From assembly GCA_030595835.1 (NCBI GenBank), contig JAUVLG010000013.1, positions 1-45,378 on the forward strand: a stretch of DNA of 45,378 nt. Reading direction: 5' to 3'. The stretch is from Candidatus Eiseniibacteriota bacterium. Lineage in GTDB: Bacteria > Joyebacterota > Joyebacteria > Joyebacterales > Joyebacteraceae. The notes below the pieces were generated by a model. It worked only from the letters and a program-made list of their open reading frames with translations. It was not told where the DNA came from and searched no databases. This document shows, one piece after another, positions 16,288-24,793 of the stretch. Within the stretch, counting starts at the first letter, position 1; each line of letters starts with the position of its first letter. The translations under genes were made by a program, and so were the position numbers.

Positions 16288-18369
16288 CTACGCGTCTTCT
16301 TCCGCCTTCTCGGACGCGGCAACGACCTTCGCCTGAACCTCGCCCGGTACCTGCTCGTAGTGCGAGAAATCCTGCTCGTAGAAGCCGCGTCCCTGCGTGA
16401 TGGACCGGAGATGCGTCGAGTATTTGTAGAGCTCTGCCAGCGGCACCTGCGCGGTGACCACCTGATAGCGCCCCTTCTGCCCCGTCTCGCGGATCTTGCC
16501 GCGGCGCGACGACACGTCGCTCATGACGTCACCGAGGTACTCCTCCGGCACGGTCACAGTGATACTATAGATGGGCTCCAGGAGCACCGGTTTCGCGTCG
16601 GCAGCCGCAAGCCTGAAGCCGATGGACCCCGCCATCTTGAACGCGTTCTCGTTCGAATCGACCGGATGGAACTTGCCGTCGTAGACCGCCACCTTGACGT
16701 CAACGACCGGGTAGCCGGCCAGGATGCCCTGTTCCATCCGCTCCCTGACGCCCTTCTCGACGGCCGGGATGAACTTGGAAGGAATGGAGCCGCCCACGAC
16801 CTCGTTGGCGAACTCGAAACCGGACCCGCGCTCGACCGGCTCGAGCCTGAGCCACGCGACACCGAACTGGCCACGTCCGCCGGTCTGTTTCTTGTACTTG
16901 CCTTCGGCGGATGCCGTCCCCCGGATGGTCTCACGGAATGGGATCCTCGGCTTCTCGCGATCCAGCTCAACGCCGAACTTGTCCTTCAGCTTCTCGATCA
17001 TGACGTCAAGGTGAAGAACACCCAGCCCGGAGATGATGGTCTGCTTGATGACACGGTCGTATCCGGCCGTGAAGGTAGGATCTTCCTCATGTAGCTTCGC
17101 GAGACCGGTCGCTATCTTCTCCTCGTCACCCTTCGTCTTCGACGTCACCGCCTCGGACAGCACGGGCTTCGGAAGAACGAAGGCCGGCAGCACGATCGGG
17201 TCCGCCTTCGTGCACAGCGTGTCACCCGTGGAGGTGACCTTGAGCTTCACCACGCCCGCGATATCGCCCGCCGAGACCAGCTCCATCTCCTTGCGGTCGT
17301 GCCCGATGAGGGCGTAGATGCTGCCCATCCGCTCGCTCTCGCGGTTCGTCGAGTTCAGGATGTCACTCCCCGAGCTTATCGACCCGGAGTAGACGCGGAA
17401 GAACAGAAGCTCGCCCACGTGCTGCTCCGAAACAGTCTTGAAGACCAGAGCCGAGAACGGCGCGTCTGGAGTGGCCGAGAGCGTGACCTCGTCCTCTTCG
17501 CCCGGCTTCGTGCCCCGGATCACGGGGGCATCCGCCGGAGCGGGCATGACTCCCGCCACCAGGTTCAGGAGCGGCTCGACACCGGCAGCCGAGATTGCGA
17601 CGGTGGCCACGGCGGGCACGATCGTCGCCGCGGCGACGCCGGCCCTGAGTCCCCCGCGGATCTCGTCCGGACTAAGCTCCTCATCACCGAAGAACTTCTC
17701 CATCAGCTGTTCGTCCGACTCCGCCGCAGCCTCGATCAGCTGGGTCCTCAGCTCGGCCACCTCGTCGGCCATATCGGCAGGGATGTCTTCCTTCTTGGCC
17801 TTTGCGGAGCCATCCGAGATGTAGGCCTTCTGCTCGATGAGATCCACGACGCCCTTGAAATCCCCGGCTGCGCCAATCGGGATCACGACGGGTACGACAC
17901 GCGCGCCCAGAACCTCAGTGGCAGCATCGAGGCACTTCCTGAAATCGGCGTGCTCCTTGTCCATCTTGTTCACGCAGATCATCCGCGGCAGGTTCTCGGA
18001 CTCAATGAACTGCCAGACCAGCTCGGTCCCGACCTCCACACCGGACGGTGCGGCGATCACGACGATAGCGGAGTCGGCAACACGGAGCCCGGCCTTGACG
18101 TCACCGTAGAAATCGGCATATCCAGGGCAATCGAGAATGTTGACCTTCGTCCCGTTCCATACGCAGTGCCCCAGCCCGAGATTGATGGTTATCTGCCGTT
18201 TCTTCTCGTTCTCGGCGAAATCGAGAGCGGAGGAGCCATCGTCCACGTTGCCCATGCGTGACACTGCCCCGCCGACGAACAGCATAGCTTCTGCCAGGGT
18301 CGTCTTGCCTGCGTCGCCGTGGGCAACCAGGGCGACGTTGCGGATCTTGTCTGGTGACAACGACTTCAT
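16288..18369 (-). CDS. fusA: Elongation factor G-like GTPase (EF-G-2 type paralog)
   Basis: Ribosome-associated translational GTPase related to EF-G, 693 residues. All five EF-G domains appear present: GTPase G1 AHGDAGKTT (16-24), G2 around QITINLG, G3 DCPGYADF (80-87), G4 NKMD, then domain II, and domain IV with KYKKQTGGRGQFG and the C-terminal domain V. The G3 motif has Tyr84 where classical EF-G (DTPGHVDF) has the catalytic histidine; the EF-G-2 subfamily known from Thermus also carries Tyr here, so I place it there. This is probably not the housekeeping EF-G, which normally lies with rpsL-rpsG-tuf; no such genes are nearby. Its own promoter lies at 18438-18466, with a leader of about 60 nt. 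Confidence 0.9.
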   Translation of the reverse strand: MKSLSPDKIRNVALVAHGDAGKTTLAEAMLFVGGAVSRMGNVDDGSSALDFAENEKKRQITINLGLGHCVWNGTKVNILDCPGYADFYGDVKAGLRVADSAIVVIAAPSGVEVGTELVWQFIESENLPRMICVNKMDKEHADFRKCLDAATEVLGARVVPVVIPIGAAGDFKGVVDLIEQKAYISDGSAKAKKEDIPADMADEVAELRTQLIEAAAESDEQLMEKFFGDEELSPDEIRGGLRAGVAAATIVPAVATVAISAAGVEPLLNLVAGVMPAPADAPVIRGTKPGEEDEVTLSATPDAPFSALVFKTVSEQHVGELLFFRVYSGSISSGSDILNSTNRESERMGSIYALIGHDRKEMELVSAGDIAGVVKLKVTSTGDTLCTKADPIVLPAFVLPKPVLSEAVTSKTKGDEEKIATGLAKLHEEDPTFTAGYDRVIKQTIISGLGVLHLDVMIEKLKDKFGVELDREKPRIPFRETIRGTASAEGKYKKQTGGRGQFGVAWLRLEPVERGSGFEFANEVVGGSIPSKFIPAVEKGVRERMEQGILAGYPVVDVKVAVYDGKFHPVDSNENAFKMAGSIGFRLAAADAKPVLLEPIYSITVTVPEEYLGDVMSDVSSRRGKIRETGQKGRYQVVTAQVPLAELYKYSTHLRSITQGRGFYEQDFSHYEQVPGEVQAKVVAASEKAEEDA

Positions 18370-18437
18370 GGTGCGTCCTTCCCAAAAGATCGAGCGTCTC
18401 GACAGTGATTCAATGCTAGGACCGTATCAAACGATAG

Positions 18438-18466
18438 AAGATACCAGCTGTACAGGCGCCAGTCAA
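18438..18466 (-). promoter_or_regulatory. Sigma-70-type promoter for the fusA-like operon
   Basis: On the minus strand TTGACT (18461-18466), a 17-bp spacer, then TATCTT (18438-18443), preceded by TGG as an extended -10 (TGn). Transcription would start near 18431, giving a leader of about 62 nt. The same nine bases TGGTATCTT occur in the divergent promoter on the other strand. Confidence 0.65.
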
Positions 18467-18487
18467 CCTGAAACTCCTACATTCAGC

Positions 18488-18516
18488 TTGCCTGAAGCCC
18501 TTCCTCGTGGTATCTT
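18488..18516 (+). promoter_or_regulatory. Sigma-70-type promoter for the PpiD/SurA-like gene
   Basis: TTGCCT (18488-18493), a 17-bp spacer, TATCTT (18511-18516) with extended -10 TGG. Start near 18523, leader about 113 nt. It is divergent from the fusA promoter, with the -35 boxes 21 bp apart. Confidence 0.55.
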
Positions 18517-18635
18517 CATGAGGTTGTAGCGGTCCGCTGGTCTCGATCGCGCCGAGACCCCGACGCGCGGGCTCGGACCAGTTCATCATAAAGAGCGACT
18601 CGCTGAGAGCAATCACGCACGGAGGCACTACCTTG

Positions 18636-20468
18636 ATGCTAGACAAGCTCCGCTCGAACATGAAGTTCTTTCTGTGGGTAGCGGCCGGCGCCTTCATAGT
18701 CAGTATCGGTGCTGGCACCATATTCGGCAGCCGCCGTCGCGACCAGAGCCAGTCGCCCGAACAGGGACTGATCGGCTTTGTCGAGGGCGTGCCCATTCAG
18801 TACCGCGACTTCTCTGAGGAGTACAGGCAGAGGACCGTCAACTACGCGCAGCAGAGCGGCACGGAGGTCTCCGAAGCCACGCGGGACGCCATCCGTGAGG
18901 AGACCTGGAACTCGATGGTGACCAACATACTCGTCACCAACCAGATCAAGAGACTGGGCATCGACGTGTCCGACCAGGTGGTCTTCGATATCCTCTGGAA
19001 CAACCCTCCCCAGTCTGTCTACCAGTCGCCGGCCTTCCAGGACGCGGATGGGAACTTCAGTTTCGACGCGTATCACCGCGAGATCCAGATGCACCCGGAA
19101 CGCTGGGACGGCGTCGCCGACTTCTACAGAAGCTCACTGCAGCGCCAGTTACTCCAGCGTGAGATCCAGTCGGCCGCGATGGTCAGCGACAACGAGCTGT
19201 GGGACGAGTTCGTGGCGAGAAACGAGAAGGTCCGCGTCTCCTTCGTGGGCATCGATCCGCGCAGACTTGAACGGGAGCCCCTGAAACCGACCGAGGAAGA
19301 GGCACGCTCGTACTTCCGGACCCACAGGGCGGACTTCGAGCGACCGGCGACACTGGTCCTGAGCTTCATCGACCTCCCGAAGATCGGAACGCCCGAGGAC
19401 GAGGAAGACATCGTCCTGAGACTCGAGGAGCTGGCATCCGCCGTCCGGGACGGCGAGGATTTCGCTGAGCTGGCCAGGATCTACTCCGAGGGACCGAGCG
19501 GACCGCAGGGCGGCGACCTGGGTTTCTTCGCCCGCGGCGCCATGGTTGAGGAGTTCGACGAGGTCGCGTTCGGGCTCGATATCGGCGAGGTCAGTGACCC
19601 CGTCAAGACGCAGTTCGGATACCACATCATCAAGGTCGAGGACAGGAAGACCGAGAACGGAGAACTCCAGATCCACGCGCGCCACATACTGATGGAGCTC
19701 GGACCCAGCGAGCAGACCCTCGTCGAGCTCGAGAGCGATCTGAGGGAGCTCTCGCAGCTGGTCGAGGAGAGCGGCCTTGCGGCCGCCGCCGAGGCACTGG
19801 GCTACGACATCAAGGCCACCCGCCCCTTCGTGGACGGACGCTACATCCCGGGCATCGGCAATCTGAGGCCCGCTGTCAAGGCAGCGTTCGAGAGCGAGGT
19901 GGGCACATCGGTCGGTCCGTACGTCACCGCCGATGCGTACTACATGTTCGAGGTGGCGGAGAAGTTGCCGAGCGCCCTTCCGACCTACGACGACCTCGCC
20001 GCAGAGTTCAAGGGAGAGAACCCCGAGCACCCCGCGGCGACGGCCCTGATCCTGGAGCGTCAGGCCGACCGAGCTTCCGCTCTCGCTGAGGAGATGGCGG
20101 CCGCGGTCCGGTCCGGTCAGCATCTGGAGGAAGTCGCAGCCGCATGGGACTATCAGGTCACGCAGTCGCAGCCCTTCTCGCGGAAGGACTACGTGCCGGG
20201 TGTAGGCTCCGGGAACGCGTTCGTCGGCGTCAGCTTCGGACTCAGAACGTCAGAGACGAGCGGAGCCGTTCACGTCGAGAACCCTGACCGCTACTACCTG
20301 ATCCGCGTCGAAGAGAAGATAGCCGCGAGCCAGCAGGAGTTCACCGAGCAAGAAGCGCAACTGCGCTCAGAGCTCCTGCAGCGCGAGCAGATGCAGGTGT
20401 TCTCCTCGTGGCTGGAAGACCTGACGGCGGACGCGAAGATCGACGACTACCGCGACTCGTTCTTCTAG
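18636..20468 (+). CDS. Membrane-anchored periplasmic peptidyl-prolyl isomerase (PpiD/SurA-like)
   Basis: Predicted periplasmic folding factor of 610 residues. One N-terminal membrane anchor ([17 protein letters not shown], about 11-27) leaves the rest in the periplasm. A SurA-N/PpiD-N-like chaperone region follows (about 45-210), then a parvulin PPIase domain (about 220-345) with the family stretch [40 protein letters not shown] and IIKVEDRK. After that come two more segments that look like degenerate parvulin-type repeats, each with a hydrophobic FxxGxYIPGIG- or YVPGVG-like stretch (about 395-410 and 520-535). ATG at 18636 is 10 nt from GGAGG; TTG at 18633 is 7 nt away and equally possible. 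A terminator follows at 20539. Likely substrate: outer-membrane or exported proteins. Confidence 0.85.
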   Translation: MLDKLRSNMKFFLWVAAGAFIVSIGAGTIFGSRRRDQSQSPEQGLIGFVEGVPIQYRDFSEEYRQRTVNYAQQSGTEVSEATRDAIREETWNSMVTNILVTNQIKRLGIDVSDQVVFDILWNNPPQSVYQSPAFQDADGNFSFDAYHREIQMHPERWDGVADFYRSSLQRQLLQREIQSAAMVSDNELWDEFVARNEKVRVSFVGIDPRRLEREPLKPTEEEARSYFRTHRADFERPATLVLSFIDLPKIGTPEDEEDIVLRLEELASAVRDGEDFAELARIYSEGPSGPQGGDLGFFARGAMVEEFDEVAFGLDIGEVSDPVKTQFGYHIIKVEDRKTENGELQIHARHILMELGPSEQTLVELESDLRELSQLVEESGLAAAAEALGYDIKATRPFVDGRYIPGIGNLRPAVKAAFESEVGTSVGPYVTADAYYMFEVAEKLPSALPTYDDLAAEFKGENPEHPAATALILERQADRASALAEEMAAAVRSGQHLEEVAAAWDYQVTQSQPFSRKDYVPGVGSGNAFVGVSFGLRTSETSGAVHVENPDRYYLIRVEEKIAASQQEFTEQEAQLRSELLQREQMQVFSSWLEDLTADAKIDDYRDSFF

Positions 20469-20538
20469 AGGGAAGAGCTTGGCAGAGGGAAAAGCCTGGC
20501 GGGCCCGAGACCGGGTCGGCATTCAGACAAGAGGAGAG

Positions 20539-20568
20539 ACCTGCCACCTTCGGGCGGCAGGTTTCTTT
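20539..20568 (+). terminator. Rho-independent terminator after the PPIase gene
   Basis: Ten-bp stem ACCTGCCACC / GGCGGCAGGT with one mismatch and a TTCG tetraloop (20539-20562), followed on the plus strand by TTCTTT. It lies 70 nt after the PPIase stop and faces the convergent LytR_C operon. On the minus strand no T-run follows, so it works in one direction. The gap to 20709 also holds a 9-bp hairpin (GCCTGGCGG / CCGCCAGCC, about 20622-20650) with no T-run. Confidence 0.75.
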
Positions 20569-20664
20569 CGTGTCGCGCAGGCTTGTTGTGCATCAGACTC
20601 CGCGGGACGTACGCTGCCTCCGGCCTGGCGGAACGCACGCTCCCGCCAGCCTGTCTGACACGCG

Positions 20665-20727
20665 GCGTCAGCTCTCGGCAAGCCAGCGTCAGCTCTCGGC
20701 AGACCGGCGTCAGCCTTCGGCAAACCA
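20665..20727. repeat. Three 21-bp tandem repeats spanning the LytR_C stop codon
   Basis: Three consecutive 21-bp units at 20665-20685, 20686-20706 and 20707-20727, each of the form GCGTCAGCTCTCGGCA plus five bases. The unit at 20707-20727 holds the last codons and the TGA (20710-20712) of the LytR_C gene; the other two are copies beyond the stop, each with a TGA in the same register. The outer copies differ by a few substitutions. Confidence 0.85.
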
Positions 20728-21165
20728 GGAGTGGTCGGCGCCCACGATGATGATGATGTCCACGAGCGGCGTCTCCGGGATCTGCTGGATGACGTTCGGA
20801 ATGCGAAGCATGCGCGCCACTTCTATGGCAGCACCCATGTCTCCCGCGCGGTCCACCACGATCGTCTCCTCGTAATCGAAACTGTCCGCGTTCCTGAAGT
20901 CCACGACGTCGAGGCCGTGCTCTCGCAGATAACGGGTAGTCAGAAGACCGATCTTCTCGGTTCCGCAGCCATTCAGCACGAGGACGGCGGACTCGACCTC
21001 CCTGCTCGGACGCGGGGCCACAAGCCCGTAGACCGAGACCCCAACGTAGACGACGGCCGCCAGAAGGACGAACACGCCGACGCCGTAGAGCGCCGACGAG
21101 GGCGTCGTCTTGCGCTTGCGTCTCGTCCCCGGTTTCTTCTTGCGTGCGGTACGCTTCGTCGCCAC
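20710..21165 (-). CDS. Membrane-anchored LytR_C domain protein
   Basis: A 151-residue protein: very basic N-terminus (ATKRTARKKKPGTRRKRKTT), one membrane segment (ALYGVGVFVLLAAVVYVGVSV), then a LytR_cpsA_psr C-terminal domain (PF13399-like) with VLNGCGTEKIGLLTTRYL, VDFRNADSFDYEETIVVDR and the terminal IIIIVGADH. The catalytic LCP domain that usually precedes this module in cell-wall ligases is absent. GTG at 21165 has GGAGAGGA upstream and starts 10 nt after the HIT gene stop; longer in-frame starts would overlap that gene. It is the last gene of the operon. The domain's function alone is not established; envelope location is inferred from topology. Confidence 0.8.
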   Translation of the reverse strand: MATKRTARKKKPGTRRKRKTTPSSALYGVGVFVLLAAVVYVGVSVYGLVAPRPSREVESAVLVLNGCGTEKIGLLTTRYLREHGLDVVDFRNADSFDYEETIVVDRAGDMGAAIEVARMLRIPNVIQQIPETPLVDIIIIVGADHSWFAEG

Positions 21166-21175
21166 GCTTCCTCTC

Positions 21176-21655
21176 CTACTTGTCGAGGTGCGCCTTGAGG
21201 CGGTGATAGGTCTGCTGGAGCGTCTCGGGCAGGACTCGCGTCTCCCCGACGACGGGCATGAAGTTCGTGTCGCCCTCCCAGCGCGGCACGATGTGGACAT
21301 GAACGTGTCCGGGAACGCCCGCGCCCGCACAGTGACCCAGGTTGGCGCCCACGTTCATCCCTTGCGGAGAGAACGCGCGCTCCAGAATGCGTTCCGCGTG
21401 AGCGATGTTGTCCATGACATCGCAACGTTCCTCGACCGTCAACTCGGTGAAACTACCGACGTGTCTGAACGGGACGATCATCAGGTGGCCGTTGTTGTAC
21501 GGGTACGCGTTCAGCATGATGAACGAGTGTGCTGTCCGGAGGAGGATGAGGTTGGTCTCGTCGTCATTCTGAGGCGGTTTCTGACAGAAGATGCAGCCTT
21601 CGGAGCTTCCCGACATCAGGTACTCCATTCTCCAGGGCGCCCACAATCTGTTCAT
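21176..21655 (-). CDS. HIT-family nucleotide hydrolase or transferase
   Basis: 159-residue histidine-triad protein. It begins MNRLWAPWRMEYLM, has a CIFC zinc-binding pair, the central YPYNNGHLMIVPFRHVGSF, and the catalytic triad in GHVHVHIVPRWEGDTNF. This layout (LWAPWRMEY plus CxxC plus HxHxHxx) belongs to the bacterial Ap4A-phosphorylase-like HIT branch rather than HinT. Likely acts on dinucleoside polyphosphates or nucleotide conjugates; the exact substrate cannot be read from sequence. ATG at 21655 has GGGGAGAGGG immediately upstream, and it starts 10 nt after panC. Confidence 0.9.
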   Translation of the reverse strand: MNRLWAPWRMEYLMSGSSEGCIFCQKPPQNDDETNLILLRTAHSFIMLNAYPYNNGHLMIVPFRHVGSFTELTVEERCDVMDNIAHAERILERAFSPQGMNVGANLGHCAGAGVPGHVHVHIVPRWEGDTNFMPVVGETRVLPETLQQTYHRLKAHLDK

Positions 21656-21665
21656 CCCTCTCCCC

Positions 21666-22511
21666 TCACCCCCCGAGCACCAGGTTATCGATCAGCCTGG
21701 TCTTCCCGAAGAAGACCGCCAGCACGAGCATGGTCCCCGCGCGAAGCTCAGTGACGTCGTCCAGCGACTTCCAGTCGACGGCCGAGATGTACTGCACACG
21801 GGCGTGCGGCTTCGATTCGATCATCGCGCGAACTGCACCCAGTACCTTCGCGGCGTCGGTCTCGCCGGAATCGTACAGAGAGCGGGCGTGCTCGAGCGAC
21901 GCGTACAGCACGGGAGCTTCCGCTCGCTCCTCATCGCTCAGGTAGTTGTTGCGCGAGCTCAGTGCGAGACCGTCAGGCTCGCGCACCGTCGGACCGCGGA
22001 TTATCCGGACGTCCATTTCCAGGTCCGCGACCATGCGCTCGAGGATGGCGGCCTGCTGTCCGTCCTTCTGCCCGAAGACGGCCAGATTCGGACGGACGAT
22101 CTCGAAGAGCTTGGCGACGACGCTACAGACGCCGTCGAAATGCCCCGGCCGAAACGCGCCGCAGAGCTTCTCACCGAGCCTCTGCACATGCACGACGGTC
22201 GCGTAGCCCCGTGGATAGATATCGGACGCCTCGGGCGCGAAGACGATGGCGGCACCCGCGTCCTCGAGCAGAGCAACGTCCCGCTCCAGATCGTGCGGAT
22301 ACCGGTCGAGATCCTCGTTCGGCCCAAATTGCGTGGGGTTGACGAAGATGCTCACGACAACGCTGTCAGAGAGCTCACCCGCCATCCGGACCAACGACAG
22401 GTGCCCCTCGTGAAGAGAACCCATCGTCGGCACGAAACCGACGACGCTCCCGTCGCTCCGGAGCGCCCGTGCCCTCGCCTTCATCTCTTCGACCGTGCGA
22501 ATGATCTCCAC
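21666..22511 (-). CDS. panC: Pantothenate synthetase (pantoate-beta-alanine ligase)
   Basis: ATP-dependent condensation of pantoate with beta-alanine. 281 residues. Motifs: VPTMGSLHEGHLSLVR (HIGH-type), IFVNPTQFGPNEDLDRYP, KLFEIVRPNLAVFGQKDGQQ, and DGLALSSRNNYLSDEER (KMSKS-type loop with SSRN). The start is GTG at 22511 behind GGAGAGG. It is separated from panB by 75 nt containing a short tandem repeat, and is followed closely by the HIT gene. With panB and the aspartate-derived beta-alanine supply it completes pantothenate synthesis for coenzyme A. Confidence 0.97.
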   Translation of the reverse strand: MEIIRTVEEMKARARALRSDGSVVGFVPTMGSLHEGHLSLVRMAGELSDSVVVSIFVNPTQFGPNEDLDRYPHDLERDVALLEDAGAAIVFAPEASDIYPRGYATVVHVQRLGEKLCGAFRPGHFDGVCSVVAKLFEIVRPNLAVFGQKDGQQAAILERMVADLEMDVRIIRGPTVREPDGLALSSRNNYLSDEERAEAPVLYASLEHARSLYDSGETDAAKVLGAVRAMIESKPHARVQYISAVDWKSLDDVTELRAGTMLVLAVFFGKTRLIDNLVLGG

Positions 22512-22536
22512 TACAGCCTCTCCGATGCGCCCCGCC

Positions 22537-22576
22537 GCTCTTCAGCTCTTCGGCTCTTCAGCTCTTCGGCTCTCCG
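22537..22576. repeat. 8-bp tandem repeat between panB and panC
   Basis: A 16-bp unit GCTCTTCAGCTCTTCG occurs twice in perfect tandem (22537-22552, 22553-22568), itself two near-identical 8-mers (GCTCTTCA, GCTCTTCG), with a degenerate fifth 8-mer GCTCTCCG after it. The minus-strand transcript is purine-rich here (GAAGAGC). A length-variable spacer between panB and panC. Confidence 0.8.
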
Positions 22577-22586
22577 GCCCTCCAGC

Positions 22587-23390
22587 TCAGTAGCTCTCGT
22601 CGAGATCCGGATACGCGCCGGACTTGACGTCCTTGACGAACCCAAGGGCGGCCTCGGAGACAACCTTGCCCGCGTCCCCGTAGCTGCGGACGAACTTCGG
22701 CATCGGTCCATCCGTGTATCCGATGATGTCGTTGATCACAAGCACCTGGCCATCGCAGTGAGGCCCCGCTCCGATGCCGATCGTCGGGACCGATACCGCC
22801 TCCGTTATCTCACGTCCGAGCTGCTGCGGAATGGCCTCGAGCACCATCGAAAAGCACCCTACCTCCGCGAGCGCCCGCGCGTCGTCGAGCAGTCGTGCGC
22901 GCGTCTCGTCGTTCTTGCCCTGCACGTGGTAGCCGCCGAGTTCGTGGATCGACTGAGGTGTCAGACCGATGTGCCCCATCACCGGAATCCCGGCGTCCAG
23001 CACCGCTTCGATCTTCTGCAGGATCTTCCGGCCGCCCTCGAGCTTGACCGCTCCGACGCCGCCCTCCTTCACCATCCTCCCCGCGCTTCGGACGGCATCA
23101 GCCGCCGACGCCTGATACGACATGAACGGCATGTCGCCGACGACGAGCGCGGTTGTTTTGGCCCGCGCGACCGCCGCGGTCAGCATCACCATCTCATCGA
23201 GGCTAACGGGCAGCGTGTTCTCGTGCCCAAGCACGACCATCGCGGCAGAGTCACCCACCAGGATCACGTCGACTCCAGCCGCGTCGACCAGCTTCGCTGT
23301 CATCACGTCATAGGCGGTGAGAACGGCTATCTTCTCTCCCGCCTTCTTCATGGCCGCTATCGCAGGCGCGGTGCGCTTCTTGCGTTCCAT
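22587..23390 (-). CDS. panB: 3-methyl-2-oxobutanoate hydroxymethyltransferase
   Basis: First committed step of pantothenate synthesis: transfers a hydroxymethyl group from 5,10-methylene-THF to ketoisovalerate to give ketopantoate. 267 residues, decameric TIM-barrel family. Motifs: ITVLTAYDVMTAKLVDAA-like start (KIAVLTAYDVMTAKLVDAAG), VDVILVGDSAAMVVLGHENT, VVGDMPFMSY, GGVGAVKLEGG, GIPVMGHIGLTPQS, MVLEAIP and TIGIGAGPHCDGQVLV. ATG at 23390 gives MERKKRTAP; the ribosome site is weak (GAGAAAGA). Longer in-frame starts have no support. The methylene-THF cofactor links it to folK and folB in the same operon. Confidence 0.97.
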   Translation of the reverse strand: MERKKRTAPAIAAMKKAGEKIAVLTAYDVMTAKLVDAAGVDVILVGDSAAMVVLGHENTLPVSLDEMVMLTAAVARAKTTALVVGDMPFMSYQASAADAVRSAGRMVKEGGVGAVKLEGGRKILQKIEAVLDAGIPVMGHIGLTPQSIHELGGYHVQGKNDETRARLLDDARALAEVGCFSMVLEAIPQQLGREITEAVSVPTIGIGAGPHCDGQVLVINDIIGYTDGPMPKFVRSYGDAGKVVSEAALGFVKDVKSGAYPDLDESY

Positions 23391-23482
23391 ATTCTTTCTC
23401 TGACGAATGGTGTGGTGACTTCGCAGGGCCCGGTCGGCGTTCCGCCCGCGGCGCTCGGCCCGCAACTAATCGCCGTGCCGCG

Positions 23483-24127
23483 TCAGCTCCGCGTGCCGAT
23501 GGGAACGTAGTAAGCGGTCCCCGTGTCGTGTTCCTCGATCTCCCGTGCGAGTTCCTCGAAGTCCGCGGTGTTCTCAACGAAGTTGATGTCATCGGTGTTG
23601 ACGACGATCAGGGGTGTGTCTTTGTAGTGAAAGAAGAAGTAGTTGTACGCCTCGTTCAGCGTTCCGATGTACTCGGTCGAGATGTCGCGCTCGAAATCGC
23701 GGCCGCGCTTCCGTATGCGCTCCATCAGACTGTCGACCGACGCCTGAAGGTAGACGACGATGTCCGGCTTCGGTACCTCACGCTCCAGCAGATCCGCCAG
23801 GCGCTTGTAGAGCGCCAGCTCGTTGTCGTCGAGGGTGATGTTCGCGAAGATGCGGTCTTTGGCGAATACGTAGTCGCAGACGACACGTTCCATGAACAGG
23901 TCGAACTGCTTGAGCTCCGATTGCTGGCGGTGACGCGAGAGCAGGAAGAAGAGCTGCGTCTGGAAGGCATAGCCTCGCATGTCCTGGTAGAACTGCGCGA
24001 GGAACGGGTTCTCCTCCACGACCTCGAGCTTGAGGTGCGCGCCCCATTCCTTGGCGAGCAGCGTCGCCAGGGTTGTCTTCCCCGCCCCGATGACGCCCTC
24101 GATGGCCACGTAGTTCTTCCTGGGCAC
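23483..24127 (-). CDS. Deoxynucleoside kinase (dNK/dGK family)
   Basis: Phosphorylates deoxynucleosides for salvage. 214 residues. P-loop IEGVIGAGKTTLATLLAKEWG at the N-terminus, the substrate-pocket Glu in VVEENPFLAQFYQD, a catalytic/lid region ERVVCDYVFAKDRIFA (the DRS-like motif reads KDR) and the lid arginines MERIRKRGRDFERDI. The start is GTG at 24127, with GGAGG 4 nt upstream (the frame begins MPRKNYVAIEG). It lies between folK and panB; folK-dNK-panBC neighbourhoods recur in several phyla. Base specificity cannot be inferred. Confidence 0.92.
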   Translation of the reverse strand: MPRKNYVAIEGVIGAGKTTLATLLAKEWGAHLKLEVVEENPFLAQFYQDMRGYAFQTQLFFLLSRHRQQSELKQFDLFMERVVCDYVFAKDRIFANITLDDNELALYKRLADLLEREVPKPDIVVYLQASVDSLMERIRKRGRDFERDISTEYIGTLNEAYNYFFFHYKDTPLIVVNTDDINFVENTADFEELAREIEEHDTGTAYYVPIGTRS

Positions 24128-24223
24128 GTTCCCTCCGCTGATGCGGTCGATGTCCTGCGCCGCCCCGTGCTCTCCTGCGTCGCTCTGTCGGGCGGTACCG
24201 TGTCCGGCCGCGCTCCGCCGGCT

Positions 24224-24730
24224 CTACGCGGGGCTCGGCGGGTCTCCTACCCGCCGCACGCTGCCGGCGAGATCACCCAGCGCCGCCGCCCTCTCGCGCA
24301 CCGTCTCTGTGTCACCGGGAAGACTGAGGTCCGGTGCTACTTCCGCGAGCGGGACCAGCACGAACGCCCTCCCCCACGCGCGGGGATGCGGCAGCGTCAG
24401 TTCCTCCGTCTCCATCTCAACGTCGTCGTACAGAAGCAGGTCGAGGTCAAGCGTACGAGGACCCCAAACGTCCGTTCTGACCCTGCCGCACGACGCCTCG
24501 ATCTCAAGGAGCTTCCGCAGGAGCTCGACAGGCCCGATATCGGTCGACAGCTCCGCCACCGCGTTCAGGAACCGAGGTTGGTCGGTCACGCCAACCGGGA
24601 CCGTGTCGTAAGTGGACGAAGTCGCCACGAGCTCCGTGTCGGGCAGCGCGTCCATCAGCCCGAGCGCACGGCGGACGTACTCCAGCCGGTCCCCCATGTT
24701 CGAACCGATGCCGATCCACGCTCTGGGCAC
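24224..24730 (-). CDS. folK: 2-amino-4-hydroxy-6-hydroxymethyldihydropteridine pyrophosphokinase
   Basis: Pyrophosphorylates 6-hydroxymethyl-7,8-dihydropterin in folate synthesis. 168 residues. Starts PRAWIGIGSNMGDRLEYV (family GSN-GDR motif), contains STYDTVPVGVTDQPRFLNAV, and the catalytic RVRTDVWGPRTLDLDLLLYD region with the two Asp that bind magnesium, then LTLPHPRAWGRAFVLVPLAEV. GTG at 24728-24730 has GGAGG 7 nt upstream; a longer frame to 24778 has none. folB is 63 nt upstream on the same strand. Confidence 0.96.
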   Translation of the reverse strand: MPRAWIGIGSNMGDRLEYVRRALGLMDALPDTELVATSSTYDTVPVGVTDQPRFLNAVAELSTDIGPVELLRKLLEIEASCGRVRTDVWGPRTLDLDLLLYDDVEMETEELTLPHPRAWGRAFVLVPLAEVAPDLSLPGDTETVRERAAALGDLAGSVRRVGDPPSPA

Positions 24731-24793
24731 TGTTTCGCCTCCACCGCAGCGTTCCACCCAACCGGCGGAGTACCACAAGCAAGCAGCGCGGAC

